A DNA stretch of 24,823 bases from Phallusia fumigata (taxonomy: Eukaryota > Chordata > Ascidiacea > Phlebobranchia > Ascidiidae): NCBI GenBank assembly GCA_008931825.1, contig QXVZ01018086.1, positions 1 through 24,823 on the forward strand, written 5' to 3'. The position numbers and the translations under genes are program-made. Within the stretch, counting starts at the first letter, position 1. Each line of letters starts with the position of its first letter. This document shows positions 12,301-17,504 of the stretch, one piece after another. The notes below the pieces were generated by a model that had not been told where the DNA came from, ran no database searches, and worked only from the letters and a program-made list of their open reading frames with translations.

Positions 12301-13903
12301 GTGCATCACTGGAAGAAATGTGATTATAAAGGTGCCCATGAAATCCGCAGCAAAGACACTTCGACAATGATAGATGAGCTTGTATGCATAATTTCAAATG
12401 TGACAAATTATATCGCTGTTGTTTGTACAACATAAAGCAGCCACAAGACGTACAATGATAATTTAACAATATATGACCATGCATTGCATGTGCAATTACA
12501 ACAGAAAAATAGGCAGTGAGTAAACAATGGTATACATTGCACTTTTTGAATACTTTGTTAAAATGATGGATAAGTTAGCACATGCAAATGATTCTGATAA
12601 AAGCACAAAGAGATTTTACGTTAATACGCTGAAAGCAAATTCCCTTTTGTGGTAAAAGTTCAAAATTTAATTAAAACACTAACCGAACAAATAATTAGCA
12701 TGTTTTTTTCTTTTCATTTAGACAAAAACTAGCGTATAAAACATAGTAATTCATAAAAGCACATTTCATGACAAAGCAGAGAACAATTTTAAAGTTGCAT
12801 GATAATAATGCTTTGATTTGTGCAGACATGCAGGAGTGATGCCAAATTATAAAACAGTGTGTTGACAAAATCAGCAGGCAAATGCAGTTGTGTAGTTTGC
12901 ATGTACCATCATAGATTCCATTTTTCCCGGAATCCTCTGAACTGACAGATGATGCATCACTAATGCTTTTTTCCGGAACAGAATTTGAGTAAATCTGATC
13001 TTCAGCGATACTGACTTCTTCAGACTCTTTTCCCAAACTATTTCTCTCTGATTGTCCTGTATTTTCATCATGCAACGAAGGTGGTGGAGAAGACACTAAA
13101 CTGTTTGTTTCCTTATTACCAACATCATGTTCATCAACTTGTGCCTCATATGCTTCAGGATTCTGTAACACTACATTTGTATTCTGATAGTCGTTTGGTG
13201 TTTCTGGTGCAGTAGAAACAACTTGACTATCAGTAGGTGTTTGAAATCTGACATGTGGTGAAGTTGTGGCCTCTTTCTCTTTTAGCAGTTTTTCATCCAA
13301 ACCACTTTCTTCAGGCAAACTATGCTCTTTCTTTATTGGCTCTGGTTCTGTATTCTGTTTATTTGTATTTGTGTTACTGTCACTAAACATTTTTTCATTT
13401 TCCACCCCTGTACCACACTCTGATTCAGATTCATTGTTTACATGTGGGGTTTTATCTGTGTCTTTGTTCTCGTCAAGAACATCAAGCTCTTTTTCAAATG
13501 GCTCATCATTTTTGCTGTCAGTCTGAGAAACATTTTCATCATTTTCATCTTTTTTACAAGTTTCTTCTGGTGCATTTTCCTGGTCTTGCAATTCCCCTTC
13601 TTTAAACCTATCAAGTTGACTCTCATATGGTTCTGATTCACCCAACTTAATTTGTGAAGGTTGTTCACTCGGCTCTGTTTTGTTCACAAGGGTGTCTGCC
13701 TTCAAACCTTCACAACTTGGAGGTGTTCCTGCTGTAGTGTCGACATGTGGTACATAAACATCAGGTTTAGAGGTGGTTGGAAACTCATAATCAAAATTGT
13801 CGTTGGCATGTTTTTCCCTGTAGCGTTGCAAAGCAACTTTTTTAAGAATGTGAGTGGCAGCCACAAGATCTTTTTTCGGCTTTGATTTTTTGTCGTCTTC
13901 CAT
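156..13903 (-). CDS. CFAP44: CFAP44 (WDR52/FAP44) ciliary WD-repeat protein, 21 exons, 3' part outside window
   Basis: CFAP44 pairs with CFAP43 in the axonemal tether/tether-head complex that holds inner dynein arm I1/f, and is needed for motile cilia and sperm flagella (family knowledge). Exons, in order: 13903-12907, 11844-10582, 9504-9461, 9254-9105, 8709-8632, 8313-8211, 8014-7881, 7769-7687, 7363-7192, 7011-6904, 6358-6239, 5953-5849, 5363-5163, 4929-4825, 4523-4338, 3737-3622, 3021-2897, 2581-2324, 1864-1688, 1121-973, 374-156. All have AG/GT borders and matching phases, giving 4,893 nt or about 1,631 residues. Residues 1-753 are acidic and disordered, about 780-1320 and 1365-1555 carry WD blades, and from 1559 a charged helix starts. 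Blocks such as [29 protein letters not shown] and [16 protein letters not shown] match vertebrate CFAP44 as I remember it. The vertebrate protein is about 1,850 residues, so the missing C-terminal coiled-coil half lies left of base 1. The N-terminal extension is far longer than usual. Confidence 0.93.
478..640 (+). repeat. Dispersed repeat D, copy 1 (hAT-like end)
   Basis: Begins CAGTATTTCTCAAACTTTTT, a hAT-type terminal sequence. Its body (GCACCAGCGATAAGAATTTA, AAGTTGG-TTTATTGATA) recurs inverted at 2640-2876. The right end is not clear; no target duplication seen. Confidence 0.65.
809..915. repeat. Long near-perfect hairpin
   Basis: Arms 809-851 and 872-915 are inverted copies beginning AAGACTGTTTGTCGTTCT (18 bp perfect), with about four mismatches and one indel over about 43 bp and a 20-nt loop. 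It is in the sense of the CFAP44 intron and could be a small foldback transposon or a structured intronic RNA. Confidence 0.85.
973..1121 (-). CDS. CFAP44: CFAP44 exon 20: last WD blade seen
   Basis: Encodes [17 protein letters not shown] and [16 protein letters not shown], then [14 protein letters not shown]. Borders are TTTCAG and CAC|GTAAGA, phase 0 out. Confidence 0.93.
1264..1378. repeat. Palindromic repeat B, copy 1 (left arm deleted)
   Basis: Right arm CTGATGATGACAACA...CGATTGTCGAAAC, GCATTACAATGTATT, ending CAAGTTCTCTGGC; the left arm is shortened. Same family as 2085, 4631 and 21722. Confidence 0.7.
1688..1864 (-). CDS. CFAP44: CFAP44 exon 19
   Basis: Encodes [36 protein letters not shown] and [11 protein letters not shown]; the HDN motif is conserved in CFAP44. 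Phase 1 at both ends; the donor is GTAGGC. Confidence 0.94.
2085..2145. repeat. Palindromic repeat B, copy 2 (half element)
   Basis: Carries GCACTGATGATGACAACAGC and GATTGTGAAAACGTTTGCAA, matching one arm of the full element at 21722-21853. It lies in CFAP44 intron 18. Confidence 0.65.
2324..2581 (-). CDS. CFAP44: CFAP44 exon 18: acidic linker and next blade
   Basis: Encodes [18 protein letters not shown], an E run, then [37 protein letters not shown] and an acidic tail. The order acidic run, PNPILxxFY, GxYDAGYLY is typical of CFAP44. Phase 1 at both ends. Confidence 0.93.
2640..2876 (-). repeat. Dispersed repeat D, copy 2
   Basis: Inverted relative to 478-640; on the minus strand it starts TAGTTTCTCAAACTTT and contains GCACCAGCGATAAGAATTTA. 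Its other end (ATCTGTAGGGTTCT on plus) matches 23686-23710. It nearly fills CFAP44 intron 17, ending about 20 bases from exon 17. Confidence 0.65.
2897..3021 (-). CDS. CFAP44: CFAP44 exon 17: basic K/R/E helix
   Basis: Encodes [17 protein letters not shown], then a run of E, R and K ([14 protein letters not shown] and on) that should form a single charged helix. The donor G|GTTCGT is weak but is the only one giving the phase 1 that exon 18 needs. Confidence 0.85.
3180..3600. mobile_element. Foldback/MITE element with tRNA-like core
   Basis: Outer ends GTTTGCCA and TGGCAAAC; inverted arms of about 100 bases (3180-3278 and 3503-3600) share ACACAAG-GTTAGCTT and CTATCCAGGTCGTC. The core carries, on the minus strand, an A-box-like TGGTAGAGTTCCAG (3396-3409) and a B-box-like GAGTTCGAACC (3363-3373). 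No clear target duplication. Confidence 0.7.
3351..3430 (-). repeat. tRNA-like SINE core inside the foldback element
   Basis: A- and B-box-like motifs are spaced as in a tRNA gene, but I cannot fold good acceptor and anticodon stems, so this is a tRNA-derived SINE remnant and not a tRNA gene. Confidence 0.5.
3622..3737 (-). CDS. CFAP44: CFAP44 exon 16
   Basis: Encodes [17 protein letters not shown] and [18 protein letters not shown]. Borders are TTCTAG and GTGATT, leaving in phase 2. It closes the main propeller block. Confidence 0.92.
3826..3915 (+). repeat. SINE-like repeat E, copy 1
   Basis: Contains GTGGGTTCTAATCCTGTCTC followed by GGTCGCTTGT, shared with the minus strand of 18478-18602. 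The GGTTCTAATCC part resembles a B box. Confidence 0.55.
3957..4180 (+). mobile_element. Composite SINE: tRNA-like head plus repeat A body
   Basis: The head GAGGCAGGTAGCTCAACGGT (A-box-like) runs through GCATAACTCATTCAGGCGTT and directly into the repeat A body (from 4038, GTTGAGTT-ATTTCG-TTGGTG, GCGCAACGTTAGGACG, GGGCACAATTGGTGGAT). The body recurs at 15451, 15711, 20185 (inverted) and 22490; part of the head recurs inverted at 14700-14790. Confidence 0.6.
4338..4523 (-). CDS. CFAP44: CFAP44 exon 15
   Basis: 62 codons with [31 protein letters not shown] and [13 protein letters not shown]: a textbook WD blade. Borders are CTTCAG and GTAAGT, phase 0. Confidence 0.95.
4631..4746. repeat. Palindromic repeat B, copy 3
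   Basis: Left arm GCCAGAGAACTTGTATGTAG, AATACATTGCAATGCAAACG is well kept; the right arm (4709-4746) is diverged. It lies in CFAP44 intron 14. Confidence 0.7.
4825..4929 (-). CDS. CFAP44: CFAP44 exon 14
   Basis: 35 codons, [15 protein letters not shown] and [17 protein letters not shown], a WD blade. Borders are TTTCAG and GTGAAT, phase 0. Confidence 0.93.
5163..5363 (-). CDS. CFAP44: CFAP44 exon 13
   Basis: 67 codons, including [15 protein letters not shown] and [16 protein letters not shown]: one WD blade and the start of the next. Borders are TTACAG and GTGAGT, phase 0. Confidence 0.95.
5364..5848. other. CFAP44 intron 12, unremarkable
   Basis: AT-rich. The only thing of note is a CAGGGGTC start near 5594 that resembles a hAT end, without a partner. 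No gene seen. Confidence 0.6.
5849..5953 (-). CDS. CFAP44: CFAP44 exon 12
   Basis: 35 codons including [19 protein letters not shown], the start of the second propeller half. Borders are ACCCAG and GTAAGT, phase 0. Confidence 0.93.
6239..6358 (-). CDS. CFAP44: CFAP44 exon 11
   Basis: 40 codons starting [16 protein letters not shown] and ending [10 protein letters not shown]. It carries the acidic loop between two blades; borders TTTAG and GTAAGC. Confidence 0.93.
6359..6903. other. CFAP44 intron 10, unremarkable
   Basis: Apart from a loosely similar sentence of about 30 bases near 6412 and 6522 (GTCAGAAA-AT--GACAGATAAT) I see no structure. The open frame at 6655-6879 has no support. Confidence 0.6.
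6904..7011 (-). CDS. CFAP44: CFAP44 exon 10
   Basis: 36 codons, [19 protein letters not shown] and [17 protein letters not shown]: a WD blade ending in the usual DGYVR turn. The donor is GTTTGT. Confidence 0.93.
7192..7363 (-). CDS. CFAP44: CFAP44 exon 9 (complete copy)
   Basis: Encodes [32 protein letters not shown] and [15 protein letters not shown], very close to vertebrate CFAP44. Phase 2 in, phase 0 out at GTCAAT. Its first 14 bases recur at 7552-7565 in the duplicated segment. Confidence 0.95.
7350..7752. repeat. 202-bp direct duplication joined at a single N
   Basis: Copies 7350-7550 and 7552-7752 match with an offset of 202 bases; N is base 7551. Exonic differences are all synonymous (three in exon 8, one in exon 9), while the intron differs by roughly 15 percent. 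This looks like two alleles placed in tandem by the assembler. Confidence 0.9.
7485..7565 (-). pseudogene. Partial CFAP44 exon 9/exon 8 duplicate at the N
   Basis: On the minus strand the first 14 bases of exon 9 (7565-7552, FWKM) run through N into the last 66 bases of exon 8 (7550-7485, [15 protein letters not shown] and on). It stays in frame across N and has an acceptor and a donor, so a gene predictor could call it as an extra exon. I take it as an assembly artefact and leave it out of the CFAP44 model. Confidence 0.8.
7687..7769 (-). CDS. CFAP44: CFAP44 exon 8 (complete copy)
   Basis: Encodes [17 protein letters not shown] and [10 protein letters not shown], leaving in phase 2. This is the complete copy; a 5'-truncated second copy of its 3' part lies at 7485-7550, next to an N. 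Confidence 0.93.
7881..8014 (-). CDS. CFAP44: CFAP44 exon 7
   Basis: Encodes [35 protein letters not shown] and [10 protein letters not shown], a full WD blade. It enters in phase 1 and leaves in phase 0 at GTGAGT. Confidence 0.95.
8211..8313 (-). CDS. CFAP44: CFAP44 exon 6
   Basis: Encodes [14 protein letters not shown] and [19 protein letters not shown], one of the most conserved CFAP44 stretches. The acceptor follows a long T tract; the donor is G|GTGATA, phase 1. Confidence 0.95.
8314..8631. other. CFAP44 intron 5
   Basis: AT-rich intron with a long polypyrimidine tract before exon 6 on the minus strand. Nothing else recognised. Confidence 0.6.
8632..8709 (-). CDS. CFAP44: CFAP44 exon 5
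   Basis: 26 codons, phase 0 to 0: [16 protein letters not shown] then [10 protein letters not shown], the conserved glycine-rich turn of the CFAP44 propeller. The donor is GTATGT. Confidence 0.92.
8710..9104. other. CFAP44 intron 4
   Basis: AT-rich; no repeat or gene recognised. Confidence 0.6.
9105..9254 (-). CDS. CFAP44: CFAP44 exon 4: start of the WD region
   Basis: Residues 769-818, including [18 protein letters not shown] and LVFAAGNL, typical of the first CFAP44 blade. The donor is GTCAGT, phase 0. Two in-frame acceptors lie 9 nt apart (exon start 9254 or 9245), so three residues (ELQ) may be optional. Confidence 0.9.
9461..9504 (-). CDS. CFAP44: CFAP44 exon 3 (44 nt)
   Basis: Short exon encoding [15 protein letters not shown] together with one base of exon 2. 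The acceptor is CATTGCAG and the donor GTATGT; it enters in phase 1 and leaves in phase 0. It links the acidic arm to the propeller. Confidence 0.85.
9658..9984. mobile_element. Non-autonomous hAT transposon (MITE) with 8-bp target duplication
   Basis: Ends CAGGGGTGTCCAAA and TTTGGACACCCTTG are inverted repeats (one mismatch in 14), and the element is flanked on both sides by the exact 8-bp duplication CTTTAGAA (9650-9657 and 9985-9992). The inner ends have the GGCCCGC-rich sequence usual in this hAT group. It is 327 bp with no transposase. It sits in CFAP44 intron 2. Confidence 0.93.
9985..10581. other. Rest of CFAP44 intron 2
   Basis: AT-rich sequence with scattered TGCA-containing words; no gene, repeat or RNA recognised. 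Confidence 0.6.
10582..11844 (-). CDS. CFAP44: CFAP44 exon 2: acidic hexapeptide-repeat region
   Basis: Residues 333-753. The acceptor is TTTCAACAG and the donor G|GTAGGA. Both ends are phase 1, so the 1,263-nt exon is symmetric and could be skipped without a frameshift. It begins with repeats of six residues ([24 protein letters not shown]) and continues as E/D/K/Q-rich sequence to [16 protein letters not shown]. The join to exon 3 gives [16 protein letters not shown], which fits the segment before the CFAP44 propeller. There is no catalytic or folded domain; it is probably an extended polyelectrolyte arm. Confidence 0.82.
11400..11700. repeat. Coding minisatellite, 18-bp units with a 54-bp higher-order repeat
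   Basis: Within CFAP44 exon 2, units such as TGGTCCTCTTTTGGAGGT (plus strand) repeat every 18 bp. A block of three units, 11556-11609, is repeated without change at 11610-11663. It encodes hexapeptides of the PPKEDQ type. Confidence 0.9.
11845..12906. other. CFAP44 intron 1
   Basis: AT-rich. It contains two copies of the 13-mer CACATGCAAATGA (about 12210 and 12589), each including the octamer ATGCAAAT. No repeat family from the other introns is visible. Confidence 0.6.
12907..13903 (-). CDS. CFAP44: CFAP44 exon 1: acidic disordered N-terminus
   Basis: Residues 1-332, ending at a G|GTACAT donor in phase 1. An in-frame TAA 21 bases before the ATG (13922-13924) supports this start. Residues 5-40 ([18 protein letters not shown] and on) could form a basic amphipathic helix. 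After that the sequence is rich in E, D, S, N and P, with no domain I recognise. The open frame runs past the donor to 12695, but that tail changes to hydrophobic intron-like sequence, so I end the exon at 12907. Membership in CFAP44 rests on phase and direction and not on homology. Confidence 0.72.
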
Positions 13904-14699
13904 TACAAGAACTTTGTATACTTACTGTAACTAAAAATGAATTATTATTGTTTCTAATATTACATTATATGGAGTAAACAAATTAGGCAAGGTAGGTTTT
14001 TAAACATTTTTTATGCAACATACATCACAAACAATAGTATTTAAATAGTATACTTCGAAATATTTGCAACAGAACATACAAAAAAGTTATCTGCCAGTTC
14101 AGTTTTTAATTTTTAAGCTACTTCTCGTATCTTGATTTTAGGCATTTTGAAGCTGTGTGAATTTACTTCTAAACATATCTGCTCAAGCGTAATTTCATGC
14201 TGGTTTTCCGCTGAATGCTGAAGTGTTTTTCTTTGCATCTATATTTCGGTGCAATTATCTGTAAAATTAGCCATCATCAATTAACTGTGACGTAAACAAT
14301 TTTTTTTAAAGTGCACTACAAGTAAACAATTTGAAGAAAAACGATGAAGACGCTACCACACCAACTTGAACAGCTCAGGTTTTACTGGTCGCTATGGAGA
14401 TAAAATAGTTTAATCCAGACCACACGCAGCAGACTGTATTCACACCACATGATCTTAGGAATCCGAATAAGATATTAAACACATGTTTTTTGATATGGAC
14501 GACAGCAAGTAAATTAAGTAGTAGGAATGTACTACAGAAAAAAGGATGACAGCAAAAAATTAACACAGAGATTTTATTAATGGGGTTCGAAATGTGCGAA
14601 AAAAGCGTCCTGGACACTCCAGAACTGTCGTTTCGCTTTTGAAACCTGAGCGGCTCTGCTAGTTGTTTAATACGCAGCTAAATTTAAAAATTTGTTTTG

Positions 14700-14790
14700 T
14701 TGTAATCTCGGTTTGCGAAACAGCGCCTGAATGCGTTATGCATGAGTCCTTTGTCGAACTACGGGCTACCACTCCGCCATCATTGTCCAT
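14700..14790 (-). repeat. SINE head fragment
   Basis: On the minus strand GATGGCGGAGTGGTAGCCCG resembles a tRNA 5' half and leads into GCATAACGCATTCAGGCGCT, which matches 3990-4010. Confidence 0.5.
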
Positions 14791-15450
14791 TGAAGGGATT
14801 TAGGAAGTATGATACGCTATAGGACGTCCTGCACGCGAATAGACAGTTTCAATACAGTTTAAGTAAAAACAAAAAATAAATAGATGTGGTGATTGTAAAG
14901 CAATTGATATAGTTTTATTAATTGTAAGTTTTCAACGTTATTATTAGAATGCGAAATCTTGTCTGGTGATTCTGTCTCCATAACGCTTTTAAATTCCTTC
15001 ACGAACAGACCCGAAGTGTTTATTACGACCTTCACATGCAAGTACGTGTCATAACCAGTAACGCTCTTATCATGATCATTAGAAGTGGTTTTGAGCAGGG
15101 GAGAATTTCCTTACCAGGCAGGAATTTCCACTTTATGAAGAAAGGTTATTCATAAAAAGTGTAGAATCTGTTTATGTATGGCAGTGGTTCCAAACCTTTC
15201 AATACTAATTTTTATAACTACTAGTAGGGGAGGAATAAAAAGTTCCAAAATGAGGCTAGGAAAGGTTGCACCATAATTGCATAATTAGCAGTGTTGTCAA
15301 AGTCTAATGGGGGTCGTTTGTCTAACTTAATGCAAGCTGAAGTCAAGCCCAATAAACTTCTTCCAGTCTTAAGTCAAGCCTTCAATGCAGTATTTTCCAA
15401 ACGGTAGTACGCGAGTCATCCAATTATATTTGCATTCTCACTTGAGTTGA

Positions 15451-15560
15451 GTTGAGTTGAGTTTATTTCGCTCGGTGAAAGAAATAGTAGCTACCCAATT
15501 TCACTAAAACTATCACCAAGCCGGAAATAGCAGCGCAGCGCAACGTTATCGAATTTATCA
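15451..15560 (+). repeat. Repeat A body, copy 2
   Basis: TTGAG pentamer tract followed by TTTATTTCGCTCGGTGAAAG, TCACCAAGCCGGAAATAGC and GCGCAACGTT, the repeat A body. Confidence 0.65.
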
Positions 15561-15710
15561 TTGTTGAACGGTTTTATAAAACAGCAAGNGCAAGCTGAAG
15601 CCAATAGCCCAATAAACTTCTTCCAGTCTTAAGTCAAGTCTTCGAATGCAGTATTTTCCAAACGGTAGTACGCGAGTCAAGTCACATTTAATTATATTTG
15701 CATTCTCACT

Positions 15711-15830
15711 TGAGTTGAGTTGAGTTGAGTTGAGTGGGGGGCGCTCGGTGAAAGAAATAATAGCGACCCAATTTCACTGAAACGATCACCAAGCGGGAAT
15801 AGCTGCGCAGCGCAACATTATCGAATTAAT
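15711..15830 (+). repeat. Repeat A body, copy 3
   Basis: Second allele-like copy of the element at 15451, with GGGGGG replacing part of the TTTATTTC segment. Confidence 0.65.
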
Positions 15831-16347
15831 CATTGTTGAACGGTTTTATAAAACAGCAAGGACCCCAGATTATCGAGTCAAGTGTCCTGTTATTTGAATG
15901 ATGCTTAAAGTGTACTGGGTATGTTCTGCCGTAGGATCGCAACCGCGACCGCACAAACTGACGGGGTACAGCCGGTTGCATAAAACGGTGGTACGCGAAG
16001 GCATTCCGGCTTGTACTCGAGCACCTCCTGCGCAATTAATAGAACTGCGTTCTTAGTTGCATTTATATTGTTCATGAAAGTGAAACAGGTATCTGATCGG
16101 AATTACTTTTTCTGGAGCTAGGTGGTAGGGGTACGGGGCAAAAGTGCGCTGCCCCCAAGTGGTACACGACCGCAAAAAGGTTTTGAACTACTGTTATAAT
16201 GTAACAAGTCTCATTCAAGTCAAGGCTTTTTAAAGCTAGGGTCAAGTCAAGTGTTTGAAAGCCAGTACGCAGCAAAAACCATCAAAAGGTAGGGTATGGC
16301 CTTCGCAACGAAATACATGATACGCGCGCAACTTAATACGTTCCGTA

Positions 16348-16742
16348 TAGGGTTGCCAACCGTCCTTTATTTCAAAGGACAATCCTTTTTTAGCTCTATT
16401 TGTCCTTGTCCTTTACTGAGATTTAAAACACCACTATTTGTCCTTTATTTTAAAATCGTTTTGACTTAAATTTTTGGGTAAATTTTTAACTGAGATTCGA
16501 AGAATCAAAACAAATGTAGCATATTATACAACAAGGTAGTGATGCGACCCTTCACAAAATCGAGCCGTAATTTGGTATGAAAGAAATCTATGTGAGAAAA
16601 CTTGTAATAGTAGTGCCAATATTTTATGTCATCATCAGATCGAAATATTAATTAAAAGTGTGTTTTAGAGACGTGAGACGTGATAAAATGTCGATTAAGG
16701 TTTTATGTACTTTATTGTAGCTCAACAGAGTTGGCAACCCTA
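16348..16742. mobile_element. DNA transposon remnant with TAGGGTTGCCAAC terminal repeats
   Basis: Perfect 13-bp inverted ends TAGGGTTGCCAAC and GTTGGCAACCCTA, 395 bp apart overall, with tandem-like TGTCCTTTATT words inside the left end. Ends of this type are common in animal hAT-like elements (from memory). No exact target duplication. Confidence 0.65.
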
Positions 16743-17121
16743 GCTCGTTCCTTACCTACTAGTATCCGTGTCCATTCGACTGCGTAATAGAATGTGTACG
16801 TACCTCGTGACTTGAGTAGAACACCGGAAAATGGACTGTCATGCTTACGCTACGTTAGGATTAGAACTAAGCAATTTTTGTGCTAACACTTCTGTGCGAC
16901 TTCTTTTTGACAAAAATAATCCTTGAACTTTGTTCAGCGGGGGATTTTCCCTATTTTAAAAATTCATTTAACTTTTCTATTTGTGCTACTTGAGAGAAAG
17001 CTTATTCTTAAGTAGGCGCAATAGACGTAGGAAAGATGGAAAATGTTTTCATTTCAAAAACCTATTGCTGCGTCCAATGTCCTTCAGGCTTGCTAGGTTC
17101 AAGCAATTCGAAATGTAGCAC

Positions 17122-17135
17122 GTTACTTGCGCAAC
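17122..17135. promoter_or_regulatory. Weak X-box-like motif
   Basis: GTTACTTGCGCAAC has one good RFX half site (GTTACT) and one imperfect one (CGCAAC). It is of note only because a much better site lies 24 bases downstream. Confidence 0.3.
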
Positions 17136-17158
17136 TACAAACGACAGGCGGCTGCATG

Positions 17159-17172
17159 GTTGCCATGGCAAT
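17159..17172. promoter_or_regulatory. RFX X-box-like site
   Basis: GTTGCCATGGCAAT matches the palindromic X-box GTTGCCATGGCAAC at 13 of 14 bases. RFX factors drive ciliary genes. It is 259 bases before the aminotransferase ATG and 3.26 kb from the CFAP44 ATG. Confidence 0.55.
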
Positions 17173-17430
17173 GTCCTTGTCAACCGGAAACTCCATCGTA
17201 GCATCAAATTACGTTTGCACATAGTTTTGGCTTGTTCACAATTGTCAACATTGCCAAGCATTTGAAAACAAAACGACGGTTACTAAACATTGTAGAAGAA
17301 GCTGTTGTGTTGATCAATGCATGCCCATGACAGATCTTTTGTCTAATGCCAAGGCTGTCATAAACCGAAAAACAAACAATAAAGATTGCAGTGTTTTGTT
17401 GCTATAGGGGTATTGAGTTGTAAAAACATA

Positions 17431-17504
17431 ATGACAAGTTTTCTGCGCAAAGACTTGCAAGACTATAAACCAGCATCAAATTTATACTTCAACGAAAAGA
17501 TCAA
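17431..17504 (+). CDS. Aminotransferase exon 1
   Basis: MTSFLRKDLQDYKPASNLYF NEKI, ending AA|GTAAGT in phase 2. It is the only ATG in frame with exon 2 in this stretch. Confidence 0.88.

Larger units (their letters stand above)
15332..15860. repeat. Direct duplication of about 260 bp joined at a single N
   Basis: Copies 15332-15588 and 15590-15860 both start GCAAGCTGAAG and end AAAACAGCAAG; N is base 15589. They differ by small indels, including the number of TTGAG units. Same pattern as at 7551: probable allelic contig overlap. Confidence 0.85.
15182..16193. mobile_element. Possible hAT-like element or two fragments
   Basis: CAGTGGTTCCAAACC at 15182 and, inverted, CAGTAGTTCAAAACC ending at 16193 agree at 13 of 15 bases. 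The 8-bp flanks do not match, so these may be ends of different elements. The interior includes the N-joined duplication. Confidence 0.35.
13904..17430. other. Head-to-head intergenic region
   Basis: Separates the divergent CFAP44 and aminotransferase starts. Contents in order: a possible 5' splice acceptor for CFAP44 (13925-13932), AT-rich sequence, an inverted SINE head (14700-14790), hAT-like ends (15182, 16193), a duplication around N 15589 with (TTGAG)n tracts, the TAGGGTTGCCAAC element (16348-16742) and the X-box (17159). No supported gene; frames at 14375-14617 and 17036-17224 look random. Confidence 0.7.

Noticed and set aside
12695-12906. Read-through tail of CFAP44 exon 1
   Set aside because: Composition switches to hydrophobic and cysteine-rich just after a good GT donor that matches the phase of exon 2.
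14385-14398. X-box close to the CFAP44 start (GTCGCTATGGAGAT)
   Set aside because: Too many departures from the RFX consensus.
14375-14617. 80-residue minus-strand open frame
   Set aside because: No homology, codon pattern or splice context; typical AT-rich chance frame.
15451-15735. CRISPR-like or satellite array from TTGAG pentamers
   Set aside because: Only a few pentamer units without spacers, inside a dispersed repeat of an animal genome.
17036-17224. 62-residue plus-strand open frame before the aminotransferase, as an extra first exon
   Set aside because: It ends in a stop, no donor leads in phase to 17431 or 17631, and it overlaps the X-box region.
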